Assembly (NCBI RefSeq): GCF_002893095.1
Contig: NZ_PKQQ01000003.1
Coordinates: forward strand, 372,001-436,000
Direction: 5' to 3'
Source: Stenotrophomonas sp. VV52
Lineage (GTDB): Bacteria; Pseudomonadota; Gammaproteobacteria; Xanthomonadales; Xanthomonadaceae
Length of the DNA stretch: 64,000 nucleotides
This document shows, piece after piece, positions 7,532-16,512 of this stretch; position 1 is the stretch's first letter; every line of letters starts with the position of its first letter. A program made the position numbers and the translations under genes. Below the pieces are notes generated by a model. The model made no database searches. It saw nothing but the letters and a program-made list of their open reading frames with translations, and was not told the origin of the DNA.

Positions 7532-8670
7532 CCTGCGCGCTTGGACATTGCATCTGCCATTGCCAGCCTGTCCGCTTCTGCCGGCAGTCCCGGTGCCGGG
7601 CATTTGCCGCCCGCGTGATCGTCGTGTGCGAGCCAGTCGTCCACCACCCCGCCCAGCAGGTCCAGCCGCAGCGGCAGCGTGATGTGGTCTTCGCCACGCA
7701 GTTCGATGTACTGCACGCGATCGCTGGCCGCCGCGATCAAACGGCCCTGCCCCACAGGCACATGCGCATCGTCCTGGCCGTGCAGCAGCAGCACGCACGC
7801 GCGTGAGTCCGCTACCGCGCGGGTGACATCCACGCGGTCCAGGTCCAGGTCCAGGCGCTGGCTGGCCGCCGCGATCACCTTGTCGATGTCCTGCCCGCCG
7901 TACAGCCAGCGCCCATAGGCGGCCAGGGCCTGCGCCTTCCATGCGGTGGGCTGCAGCGACATCAGGTGCGGGATCATGCTGCGGATCGCATCGCCGGCAT
8001 TGGCGAACGACTCCATCGCGACCACGCCGGTGACCCGGTCGCCGAGCTTGTCGGCGGTGAACAGCGCGGTGGCCGCGCCGTAGGAGACGCCGAACAGGTA
8101 CAGCGGTCCGACCACCTCACCCCCCGCCTGCAGCGCGTCGATCACGTCGATCACATCGTCGGACTCGAACGTGCCGTAGCCGGACGGGCCGGCGCCGGAG
8201 TGGCCGTGGTTGCGCAGGTCGATGGTGACCACCCGGTAGCCGGACTGGGCCAGCTGCAATGACCACGGCAGCATCGAATCGCCGTTCATCATCCAGCCGT
8301 GCAGCAGCACCACGGTGCCGCGCGGCGCCTGCGCCTGGAACGGCGTGGGCAGCGCCAGCTGCAGGCCGGTATCCAGCGGTTCGCCGTTGTCGTGATGCTG
8401 CGCCAGGTAGTGGTACTGCAGGCCGTAGCGGCCCGGGTCGAACGCACGCCAGAACAGCGGCACGCCGGCGCGGCCGGTCACGAAACCATGACGGTTGGGC
8501 ACCGCCTCCACCGCCTCGGCGATGCGGGCAGTGTCCAACAGCGTGGAGACGCCGCCCGGCGCAACCAGCCGGTCACTGAGCGAGGTGGAGGCAGACGAAG
8601 TTGAAAGGGACGAGCAGGCCGCCAGCCAGAGGCCGGCGCCCGCCAGCAACAGCAGCAGGAGGCGTTTCAT
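7528..8670 (-). CDS. Alpha/beta-hydrolase lipoprotein
   Basis: A protein of 380 aa with signal MKRLLLLLLAGAGLWLAAC (probable lipidation at C19), a Ser/Thr-rich linker and an alpha/beta-hydrolase domain (about 120-350). It shows oxyanion segment LLHGWMMNG, nucleophile motif FGVSYG, acid in HGQDDAHVP and His in GEDHITLP, so a complete catalytic triad is visible. The substrate is unknown; the family resembles dienelactone hydrolase or acyl-esterase lipoproteins of the envelope. I chose the ATG at 8670 because it starts directly with the signal peptide; an upstream GTG adds only five residues. Its 3' end overlaps a REP palindrome. Confidence 0.85.
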   Translation of the reverse strand: MKRLLLLLLAGAGLWLAACSSLSTSSASTSLSDRLVAPGGVSTLLDTARIAEAVEAVPNRHGFVTGRAGVPLFWRAFDPGRYGLQYHYLAQHHDNGEPLDTGLQLALPTPFQAQAPRGTVVLLHGWMMNGDSMLPWSLQLAQSGYRVVTIDLRNHGHSGAGPSGYGTFESDDVIDVIDALQAGGEVVGPLYLFGVSYGAATALFTADKLGDRVTGVVAMESFANAGDAIRSMIPHLMSLQPTAWKAQALAAYGRWLYGGQDIDKVIAAASQRLDLDLDRVDVTRAVADSRACVLLLHGQDDAHVPVGQGRLIAAASDRVQYIELRGEDHITLPLRLDLLGGVVDDWLAHDDHAGGKCPAPGLPAEADRLAMADAMSKRAG

Positions 8671-8769
8671 GGGAATCAGGTGCACGACGTGGAGCCCGGC
8701 AGGTTACCGAGGCGCCCGCGGCCCCTCTACCGCAACCAGATGACCGAACCGTGACACGCCGGCAATCGT

Positions 8770-9699
8770 TCAGGATGCCAGCCAGCCCTGCATCTGCCCC
8801 CACCACGCCTCCATATGCCCGGGCTGCTGCAGGCGCTCGCGCCACCAGCGCAGGGCCGCGCCCTCCTCGCCGGTGCGCCAGGCCAGCCAGAAGGTCTCGT
8901 CCGGCTTGGGCTCCTCGACCTGCCGCACCACCAGCCGCCCCTGTGCCACCGCCGCCTGCACGTAGGGCTCGGGCAGGAAACCGAAGCCCAGGCCGGCGCA
9001 CTGCAGCCGGTACTTGCTGAGCATGTCCGGCACGGTCACGGTGTCCTGGCCCATCAGCAGGCCCACCGTGCGGGGCAGCAGCCGCCGCGCCGAGTCGGCC
9101 ACCGCGATCGCGCAATGGGCGGCCAGCTGCTCCCGGCCCAGCGGCTCGGTCACGGCGGCCAGCGGGTGCCCCGGCGCCACCGCGAACACGAAGCGGACCA
9201 CGCCCAGCGGCTCCACCACGTAGCCGCCGCCACTGGGGCCCTCGCCCGCCGCGCCCACCAGCAGGTCGGCACGCCGGTCCAGCAGCGCCTCCCAGGTGCC
9301 CGACAGCGCCTCGCTGATCATCCGCACCCGGGTCTGCTCGGCCACCGCGCTGAAGTCGGCGATGTCCCCGGCCAGCAGGGCCGGCTGGAACATCGAGTCG
9401 ATGCCCAGGGTCAGCTCGGCCTCCCAGCCGGAGGCGACGCGGCGCACCCGCATCTCCAGCTCACGGGCCGCGCGCAGCAGGTGCCGCCCGTCCTCGAGCA
9501 GGGCCACGCCGGCCTCGGTCAGCTCCGCGCGCGGGCCGATCCGGTCGAACAGCTGCACCCCCAGGTCCTGCTCCAGCTTGGAGACCGTGTAGGAAATGGT
9601 CGAGGGCACCTTGTGCAGTTCCTTGCCGGCCGAGGCGAACGAGCCGCGGCGGTCGATGGCATCCAGGATCTGCAGCGCGTCGAGGCTGAGCTTGAGCAT
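8770..9699 (-). CDS. LysR-family transcriptional regulator
   Basis: A protein of 309 aa with an N-terminal winged helix-turn-helix (about 1-60, with GSFASAGKELHKVPSTISYT as recognition region) and a periplasmic-binding-like effector domain (about 90-300). It is divergently transcribed from the pirin gene. A T-N11-A palindrome (9700-9712) directly abuts its start codon, so autoregulation and control of the pirin gene are likely by analogy with other LysR pairs. The effector cannot be told from sequence. Confidence 0.93.
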   Translation of the reverse strand: MLKLSLDALQILDAIDRRGSFASAGKELHKVPSTISYTVSKLEQDLGVQLFDRIGPRAELTEAGVALLEDGRHLLRAARELEMRVRRVASGWEAELTLGIDSMFQPALLAGDIADFSAVAEQTRVRMISEALSGTWEALLDRRADLLVGAAGEGPSGGGYVVEPLGVVRFVFAVAPGHPLAAVTEPLGREQLAAHCAIAVADSARRLLPRTVGLLMGQDTVTVPDMLSKYRLQCAGLGFGFLPEPYVQAAVAQGRLVVRQVEEPKPDETFWLAWRTGEEGAALRWWRERLQQPGHMEAWWGQMQGWLAS

Positions 9700-9712
9700 T
9701 CGAAATTTTCGA
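9700..9712. promoter_or_regulatory. Candidate LysR operator
   Basis: TCGAAA-T-TTTCGA is a perfect palindrome with the T-N11-A form of LysR boxes. It lies in the 143-bp divergent region between the lysR-type gene and the pirin gene. Confidence 0.5.
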
Positions 9713-9842
9713 TGATGGCTGCCAAAACTATCCGTTTTTCAAAGCGGAGGCGCAAGCGGATACTGGGCCCCAACAGGAAAGGTGGCGGCCCAAACCACCC
9801 CGGACCACCATCGAAACCATCGAACACCCGAGGAGAACCACC

Positions 9843-10544
9843 ATGCTGCAGATCCGCAAGAGCGCTACCCGTGGCCAGGCCAACCATGGCTGGCTGAACT
9901 CCCAGCACACCTTCTCCTTCGCCAACTACTACGACCCGCGCTACACCAGCTTCGGCCCGCTGCGGGTGATCAACGAGGACAAGGTGATCGGCGGCCAGGG
10001 CTTTGGCACCCACAGCCACAGCAACATGGAGATCGTCTCCTACGTTCTTGGCGGTGCGCTGGAGCACAAGGACTCGATGGGCACCGGCTCGGTGCTGCGC
10101 TACGGCGACGTGCAGCGCATGAGCGCCGGCAGCGGGGTCAGCCACAGCGAATTCAACCACTCGGCCGACGAGACCGTGCACTTCCTGCAGATCTGGCTGT
10201 TCCCGGATACCGAGAACATCACCCCGAGCTACCAGGAAACCCACTTCGCCCCGGAGGCCAAGCGCGGCCAGCTGCGCCTGATCGCCTCGAAGGACGGCCG
10301 CGACGGCTCGCTGCTGATCCACCAGGACGCCAACATCTACGCGACGATCCTGGACGGCGACGAGCGCGCGCACCTTGCCCTCGGCGCGAAGCGTGGCGCC
10401 TATGTACAGGTGGCCCGTGGCCAGCTGCAGGTCAATGGCATCACCCTGGATACCGGCGACGCGCTGCAGATCACCGACGAGTCGCAGGTGGTGCTGGAGA
10501 ACGCCAATGATGCCGAAGTACTGGTGTTCGACCTGCCGCTGTAA
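9843..10544 (+). CDS. Pirin family protein (YhaK/quercetin dioxygenase-like bicupin)
   Basis: A bicupin of 233 aa. The N-terminal cupin has the metal-ligand set of pirins in FGTHSHSNMEIV and the later GSGVSHSEFNH stretch (His, His, Glu, His). The C-terminal cupin (about 130-230) is degenerate. Pirins are Fe-binding proteins; some oxidise quercetin and others act as stress-related regulators. AGGAG precedes the ATG. It is divergent from a LysR regulator that probably controls it and is followed by a strong terminator. Confidence 0.9.
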   Translation: MLQIRKSATRGQANHGWLNSQHTFSFANYYDPRYTSFGPLRVINEDKVIGGQGFGTHSHSNMEIVSYVLGGALEHKDSMGTGSVLRYGDVQRMSAGSGVSHSEFNHSADETVHFLQIWLFPDTENITPSYQETHFAPEAKRGQLRLIASKDGRDGSLLIHQDANIYATILDGDERAHLALGAKRGAYVQVARGQLQVNGITLDTGDALQITDESQVVLENANDAEVLVFDLPL

Positions 10545-10562
10545 TCGCGGCAAGCGGTAAAA

Positions 10563-10598
10563 GAAAAAGGCCTTCGTACTCGCGTACGAAGGCCTTTT
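10563..10598. terminator. Bidirectional terminator between pirin gene and tRNA-Ser
   Basis: A long perfect stem AAAAGGCCTTCGTAC / GTACGAAGGCCTTTT with a TCGC loop and A/T tracts on both sides serves the convergent pirin and tRNA-Ser genes. Confidence 0.92.
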
Positions 10599-10605
10599 CT
10601 ACTAC

Positions 10606-10698
10606 TGGCGGAGCGGGAGGGATTCGAACCCTCGATACAGTTTTTGGCCGTATACTCCCTTAGCAGGGGAGCCCCTTCAGCCACTCGGGCACCGCTCC
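10606..10698 (-). tRNA. tRNA-Ser(GCU)
   Basis: A type II tRNA of 93 nt with long variable arm, acceptor GGAGCGG, anticodon loop CTGCTAA (anticodon GCU) and encoded CCA. It lies just downstream of csrA, the position of serV in E. coli. Confidence 0.97.
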
Positions 10699-10743
10699 AG
10701 ATCTGGTCCTGCCGCTGCGTGTTTCTTCTCAGCGGGGGCGCGA

Positions 10744-10772
10744 AGAATAACGTTTTTCACACCCCAACGTAA
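10744..10772 (-). promoter_or_regulatory. Candidate promoter of tRNA-Ser
   Basis: On the minus strand, TTACGT (10767-10772) and TATTCT (10744-10749) are 17 bp apart in the csrA to tRNA-Ser gap. Confidence 0.55.
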
Positions 10773-10776
10773 AGCC

Positions 10777-10980
10777 TTAATCGGAAGAATTTTCACTTCC
10801 CGATGCATTCGGCTCGTCGCCGCGCTGGATGCGCTGGTAAATCTCTTCGCGGTGCACGGCCACGTCCTTCGGAGCGGTGATACCGATACGCACCTGGTTG
10901 CCCTTGACGCCGAGCACGGTCACGCTGACCGAGTCACCGATCATCAGGGTTTCGCCAACACGGCGAGTCAGGATCAACAT
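10777..10980 (-). CDS. csrA: Carbon storage regulator CsrA (RsmA)
   Basis: A dimeric RNA-binding protein of 67 aa that binds GGA motifs near ribosome-binding sites and controls translation and stability of many mRNAs. [16 protein letters not shown], the [18 protein letters not shown] core and a hydrophilic Ser/Asn/Glu tail are all typical. The start follows CTGGAGAC, a Shine-Dalgarno that is itself a GGA site, so autoregulation is possible. It follows alaS, as in E. coli. Confidence 0.97.
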   Translation of the reverse strand: MLILTRRVGETLMIGDSVSVTVLGVKGNQVRIGITAPKDVAVHREEIYQRIQRGDEPNASGSENSSD

Positions 10981-11121
10981 TTTTGCAAGTCTCCAGGGAA
11001 CCGGTGGATTTTCCCCACCGGCTCGGCGCGCCCTTGGGGTACGCCACACGACAAAGGGAAAGGATTAGCCATAGTACCGTCAGGCCTCCCGAGCCATCAA
11101 GGAGCAGGAGGCTTCAGGCGT

Positions 11122-13770
11122 TCAGATACGCGGGGTGACCCAGTCCACGACAGCCGCCAGTGCAGAAGCAAGGGCGGGCCCGTCCTCACCACCACCCTGG
11201 GCGAGGTCCGGGCGGCCGCCGCCCTTGCCTCCGATCTGACCGGCGATGTGGGACAACAGTTCCCCGGCCTTGACCTTGCCGGTTGCGCTGCCGTTCACGC
11301 CCGCCACCAGGGCGGCCTTGCCGTCCTGGGTACCGGCCAGCACGATCACCGTATCGCCCAGCTGCTGCTTGAGGCGGTCGATCGCTTCACGCAGTGCCTT
11401 GGCGTCGAAACCTTCCAGACGCGCGGCCAGAATCTTGACGCCTTTGACCTCAACTGCGCTGGAACCGAGATCCGAGGTCGCGCCAGCAGCCTGCTTGGCC
11501 TTGAGCGACTCCAGTTCGCGGTCCAGTTTCTTCTGGCGTTCGGCCAGCTGGCGGATCTTGTCGACCACCTCACCGACGTTGCCGCCGAGCAGCGCGGCGG
11601 CTTCGGCCAGCTGCGCTTCTTCGTGCGCCACGTAATCCAAGGCGCCCTGCCCGGTCACCGCTTCAATGCGGCGCACGCCCGAGGACACACCGCCTTCGGA
11701 GGTGATCTTGAACAGGCCGATGTCGCCGGTGCGCGACACGTGGGTACCGCCGCACAGTTCGGTGGAGTAGTCGCCCATCTTCAGCACGCGCACGTTTTCG
11801 CCGTACTTCTCGCCGAACAGGGCCATCGCGCCGAAATCGAGCGCTTCCTGCATGGCCATGGTGTGGACTTCGGCGGCGTTGTTGGCGCGCACCTGTTCGT
11901 TGACCTTGCGCTCGATCACCGCCAGTTCGTCGGCGCTGATCGGCTGGAAATGCGAGAAGTCGAAGCGCAGGCGGTCCGGCGCGACCAGCGAACCCTTCTG
12001 CTGCACATGCGTGCCGAGCACTTCGCGCAGGGCGGCGTGCAGCAGGTGGGTGGCCGAGTGATTGAGGATGGTGGCGCCGCGGCGCTGGCCATCGACCTGG
12101 CCGCTGAGCACGTCGCCCACCTTCAGGCTGCCCTGGGCCAGGGTGCCGACATGGCCATGGAACTGGCCGGCGAACTTCTGCGTGTCGGTGATCTGCAGCT
12201 GCGCACCGTTGCCGAGCAGCTGGCCGGTGTCGCCGACCTGACCGCCGGATTCGGCGTAGAACGGGGTCTTGTCGGTAAGCACGATCAGCTCGTCACCGGC
12301 CTGCGCGCTGTCGACCGGGCGGCCGTCCTTGAGCAGGGCGACCACGGTCAGGCCGTCGGCCTGCAGGCGGTCATAGCCGAGGAACACGGTCGGCGTCAGG
12401 GTCGCGACCAGCTCGGCCGACAGGGTCACGCCGCCGCCGAACTTGCCGCCCTTGCGGCCGTCGTCGCGCTGCTTTTCCATCGCGGCATTGAAGCCGTCGA
12501 TGTCGACGGTCAGGTCGCGCTCGCGCGCGATGTCCTGGGTCAGGTCGAGCGGGAAGCCGTAGGTGTCGTACAGACGGAAGGCATCCACGCCCGGGATGAC
12601 GCCATTGGTCACCTGCGCCGCCACGTCGTCGAAGATCTTCATGCCCGAGTCGAGGGTCTGCGCAAAGCGCTCTTCTTCGGCCTGCAGCGCAGGCACCACG
12701 GTGTCGGCCTGGGCCGGCAGTTCCGCGTAGGCTTCGCCCATCTGCTCGACCAGGGTCGGCACCAGCTTGCTGAAGAACGGCTGGCGCACGCCCAGCATCC
12801 AGCCATGGCGCAGCGCGCGACGGATGATCCGGCGCAGCACGTAGCCACGGCCTTCGTTGGACGGCAGCACGCCGTCGACGATCAGGAACGAACAGGCGCG
12901 GATGTGATCGGCGATCACGCGCAGCGACTTGTTCTCCAGGTCGGCCATGCCGGTCAGTTCACTGGCCTTGCGGATCAGCGCCTGGAACAGGTCGATTTCA
13001 TAGTTGGTGTGCACGTGCTGCAGGATCGCGGCCAGGCGCTCCAGGCCCATGCCGGTGTCCACGCACGGCGCCGGCAGCGGCACCAGGCTGCCGTCGGGCT
13101 GGCGGTCGAACTGCATGAACACCAGGTTCCAGATCTCGATATAGCGGTCGCCGTCTTCGTCCGGCGAGCCCGGGGGCCCACCGGCGATGTGGGCACCGTG
13201 GTCGTAGAAGATCTCGGTGCACGGGCCGCACGGACCGGTGTCGGCCATCTGCCAGAAGTTGTCCGACGCGAACGGCGCACCCTTGTTGTCGCCGATGCGC
13301 ACGATGCGCTCTTCCGGAATGCCGACCATGTCGCGCCACAGCGCGTAGGCCTCATCGTCGGTCTGGTAGACGGTGACCAGCAGGCGGTCGGCCGGCAGCT
13401 TCCAGACCTGGGTCAGCAGCTCCCAGGCCCAGGCGATGGCGTCCTTCTTGAAATAGTCGCCGAACGACCAGTTGCCCAGCATTTCAAAGAAGGTGTGGTG
13501 GCGCGCGGTGTAGCCGACCTGGTCCAGGTCGTTGTGCTTGCCGCCGGCGCGCAGGCAGCGCTGCACGTCGGCCGCGCGCACGTAGCTGCGCTTCTCGGCG
13601 CCAAGGAACACGTCCTTGAACTGCACCATGCCGGAGTTGGTGAACAGCAGGGTCGGGTCGTTGCCCGGCACCAGCGGCGCCGACGGCACGATGGTGTGGC
13701 CCTTGCCCTTGAAGAACTCAAGGAAGTCGCTGCGGATCTGGGAGGTGGTGAATTTGGCGGATTCGGTCAT
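11122..13770 (-). CDS. alaS: Alanyl-tRNA synthetase
   Basis: A class II synthetase of 882 aa that charges and proofreads tRNA-Ala. The N-terminal aminoacylation domain includes [19 protein letters not shown] (motif 2 region) and [12 protein letters not shown] (motif 3). The editing domain has the zinc-binding [11 protein letters not shown] and [15 protein letters not shown] motifs. The C-terminal DHHA1-type domain ends in a glycine-rich [15 protein letters not shown] segment. The ATG at 13770 is the family start ([16 protein letters not shown]). It sits between recX and csrA in the conserved order. Confidence 0.98.
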   Translation of the reverse strand: MTESAKFTTSQIRSDFLEFFKGKGHTIVPSAPLVPGNDPTLLFTNSGMVQFKDVFLGAEKRSYVRAADVQRCLRAGGKHNDLDQVGYTARHHTFFEMLGNWSFGDYFKKDAIAWAWELLTQVWKLPADRLLVTVYQTDDEAYALWRDMVGIPEERIVRIGDNKGAPFASDNFWQMADTGPCGPCTEIFYDHGAHIAGGPPGSPDEDGDRYIEIWNLVFMQFDRQPDGSLVPLPAPCVDTGMGLERLAAILQHVHTNYEIDLFQALIRKASELTGMADLENKSLRVIADHIRACSFLIVDGVLPSNEGRGYVLRRIIRRALRHGWMLGVRQPFFSKLVPTLVEQMGEAYAELPAQADTVVPALQAEEERFAQTLDSGMKIFDDVAAQVTNGVIPGVDAFRLYDTYGFPLDLTQDIARERDLTVDIDGFNAAMEKQRDDGRKGGKFGGGVTLSAELVATLTPTVFLGYDRLQADGLTVVALLKDGRPVDSAQAGDELIVLTDKTPFYAESGGQVGDTGQLLGNGAQLQITDTQKFAGQFHGHVGTLAQGSLKVGDVLSGQVDGQRRGATILNHSATHLLHAALREVLGTHVQQKGSLVAPDRLRFDFSHFQPISADELAVIERKVNEQVRANNAAEVHTMAMQEALDFGAMALFGEKYGENVRVLKMGDYSTELCGGTHVSRTGDIGLFKITSEGGVSSGVRRIEAVTGQGALDYVAHEEAQLAEAAALLGGNVGEVVDKIRQLAERQKKLDRELESLKAKQAAGATSDLGSSAVEVKGVKILAARLEGFDAKALREAIDRLKQQLGDTVIVLAGTQDGKAALVAGVNGSATGKVKAGELLSHIAGQIGGKGGGRPDLAQGGGEDGPALASALAAVVDWVTPRI

Positions 13771-13902
13771 GGGGGGCTGGCTGTCTGCGGGCCGGTCGGC
13801 CCCTGGCACGCGGCCCCTATGGCCGGGTGTCACCTACAGGACCGCCGAAACCACCAAGGGTAACAGGCCCGGGGCATGGGGACACGCGGCGCGTGCCCGG
13901 CC

Positions 13903-14397
13903 TTAATCTTCGGGATCGAATCGGGTGGCCCGGCGGATGCTGTCGCCGTCGAACCCCCGGCGGGCCAGCAGATCGGCCGCCTTGCGGCGCTGCGCCAGCT
14001 CCTGCGGGCCGGCCTCGCCGAAGCGACGGCGGACCAGGTCGCGGGCGTTGTCGGTCCAGTCGCCCTCGAAGGTGTCCATGGCCGCGGCGATCTGCTCGCT
14101 GTCCAGGCCGTGGGTGCCGAGTTCGGCACGGATGTGAAGCGGTCCGTAGCCGGTGTTGGCGCGCATGCGGACCAGGTTCTCGGCAAAGCGGGTGTCGTCC
14201 TGCCAGCCGGCTTCGGTCAGCTTCTCCACCGCTGCGGTGGCGGCCTCGGTCTCGATGCCGCGCGCGGTGAGCTTGCGGGTCAGTTCCTTGCGCGAGTGCT
14301 CCCGGCGGACCAGCAGCCCCAGCGCCCGTTGGACGGGAGTCTGTTCACGTACGCGGCGCTTCCTGCGGCCGGGTTCCGGGGCATCGGAGTCGAACAT
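13903..14397 (-). CDS. recX: Regulatory protein RecX
   Basis: A protein of 164 aa built of three-helix repeats typical of RecX, with [12 protein letters not shown] and [15 protein letters not shown] segments and a basic N-terminal tail. RecX caps or destabilises RecA filaments and limits recombination and SOS signalling. It lies 72 bp downstream of recA on the same strand and is probably co-transcribed and SOS-induced with it. Confidence 0.95.
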   Translation of the reverse strand: MFDSDAPEPGRRKRRVREQTPVQRALGLLVRREHSRKELTRKLTARGIETEAATAAVEKLTEAGWQDDTRFAENLVRMRANTGYGPLHIRAELGTHGLDSEQIAAAMDTFEGDWTDNARDLVRRRFGEAGPQELAQRRKAADLLARRGFDGDSIRRATRFDPED

Positions 14398-14469
14398 GGC
14401 AACCTCTGCTACTGAAACTGCGGGACAGGGCGAGCGTCACTGACGGCGCCGCCCTGCCCCGCAGGAAAC

Positions 14470-15510
<1,041 letters not shown>

Positions 15511-15712
15511 CGGATTGGTCCTTGCAGAGGTCATGTCGTTGGAGGTGTTGTCTTTGGAGGTCTTCTTGGCCACGGGGTCACTTTAAAGTTGGCGTATCGC
15601 ACAGGCTGAGATTCTGCCCGGCATTCGGAAAAAAATTATCGGACATCCGTACCAACCTCAGCAGAACCAGAGAATCGCCACAAAAGACCGTGCATTTCGC
15701 GCGTTGAAGGCA

Positions 15713-16363
15713 TCAGCGGTTCGGGCGCAGCAGCCCGCAGTAGAGCCCTTCAATGGCGAAGTCCTGGTCGGGCAGGACTTCGATGGGCTGGTAGTCCGGG
15801 TTGCGCGGCAGCAGCCGGATCCGGTCCTTGCCCATCTTGAGCAGCTTGACGGTGATCTCGTCATCGATGCGGGCCACCACGATCTGGCCCGAGCGGGCGT
15901 CGCGGGTGCGATGGACGCCGATCAGGTCGCCGTCGAAGATGCCTTCGTCGATCATCGAGTCGCCCTGGACCTTGAGCAGGTAGTCCGGCGCGGGCGAGAA
16001 GAACACCCGGTCCAGCACCACGAAGTCGTCCGAGCCGATGTCCGCGCCGATCGGCAGGCCGGCCGCGACCCGGCCCAGCACCGGCAGGCGCAGCACGTGG
16101 TCGGGCAGCGCCGGCACCGCCAGCGCGCCCGGCAGGCCGTCCTGCAGCGGCGGCGCCTGGACCAGCCGGATGCCCCGCGCCTGGCCGGGAATGCGACGGA
16201 TCGCCCCGGCCTGTTCCAGCGCTTCCAGGTGGTACTGCGCGGCCCGGACGCCCTTGAAGCCGAACGCACGGGCGATTTCCGTCTGCGACGGCGGCGCGCC
16301 GTCGGTCTCGATACGCTCGGCGATCAACTGCAGGATCGCCTGCTGGGTGTCGGTAAGGTCCAT
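15713..16363 (-). CDS. lexA: LexA repressor
   Basis: An SOS repressor of 216 aa with an N-terminal winged helix-turn-helix (1-70, PSQTEIARAFGFKGVRAAQYHL) and a C-terminal S24 latent protease. The cleavage site is Ala101-Gly102 (GRVAAGLP). The catalytic Ser is S136 in QGDSMIDEG and the Lys is K173 in EITVKLLK. The start codon at 16363 lies only two bases from a LexA operator, with no room for a Shine-Dalgarno sequence. It is immediately upstream of recA, as in other xanthomonads. Confidence 0.97.
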   Translation of the reverse strand: MDLTDTQQAILQLIAERIETDGAPPSQTEIARAFGFKGVRAAQYHLEALEQAGAIRRIPGQARGIRLVQAPPLQDGLPGALAVPALPDHVLRLPVLGRVAAGLPIGADIGSDDFVVLDRVFFSPAPDYLLKVQGDSMIDEGIFDGDLIGVHRTRDARSGQIVVARIDDEITVKLLKMGKDRIRLLPRNPDYQPIEVLPDQDFAIEGLYCGLLRPNR

Positions 16364-16364
16364 G

Positions 16365-16385
16365 GTTAGTAGTAATACTACTAAC
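16365..16385. promoter_or_regulatory. LexA (SOS) operator of lexA
   Basis: The core TTAGTAGTAATACTACTAA (16366-16384), flanked by G and C, gives 10-bp perfect arms around one central base. It fits the TTAG-N6-TACTA consensus of Xanthomonas and Xylella LexA. It ends next to the lexA ATG, so bound LexA would block both transcription and the start region. Confidence 0.93.
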
Positions 16386-16512
16386 GCGTCGTTTCTACAA
16401 GTGCCGACACAAAAAAGCGAAGGCATGCGTCCGTATCCATGCCCCACCTTGGCCGCCGACCCTCCGACGTTTGGACGAACCGAAGCCACCCGTCAGAGGT
16501 TCATGCCCCCCA

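Noticed and set aside
10852..13863. Very long open frame (about 1000 codons) on the plus strand
   Set aside because: It is the antisense shadow of alaS and csrA, rich in His, Gln and Arg with no family motifs; GC-rich codons rarely give stops on the opposite strand.
15511..15573. Extended RecA start (GTG at 15573)
   Set aside because: It adds 21 polar residues absent from RecA proteins; the ATG at 15510 has a proper ribosome site.
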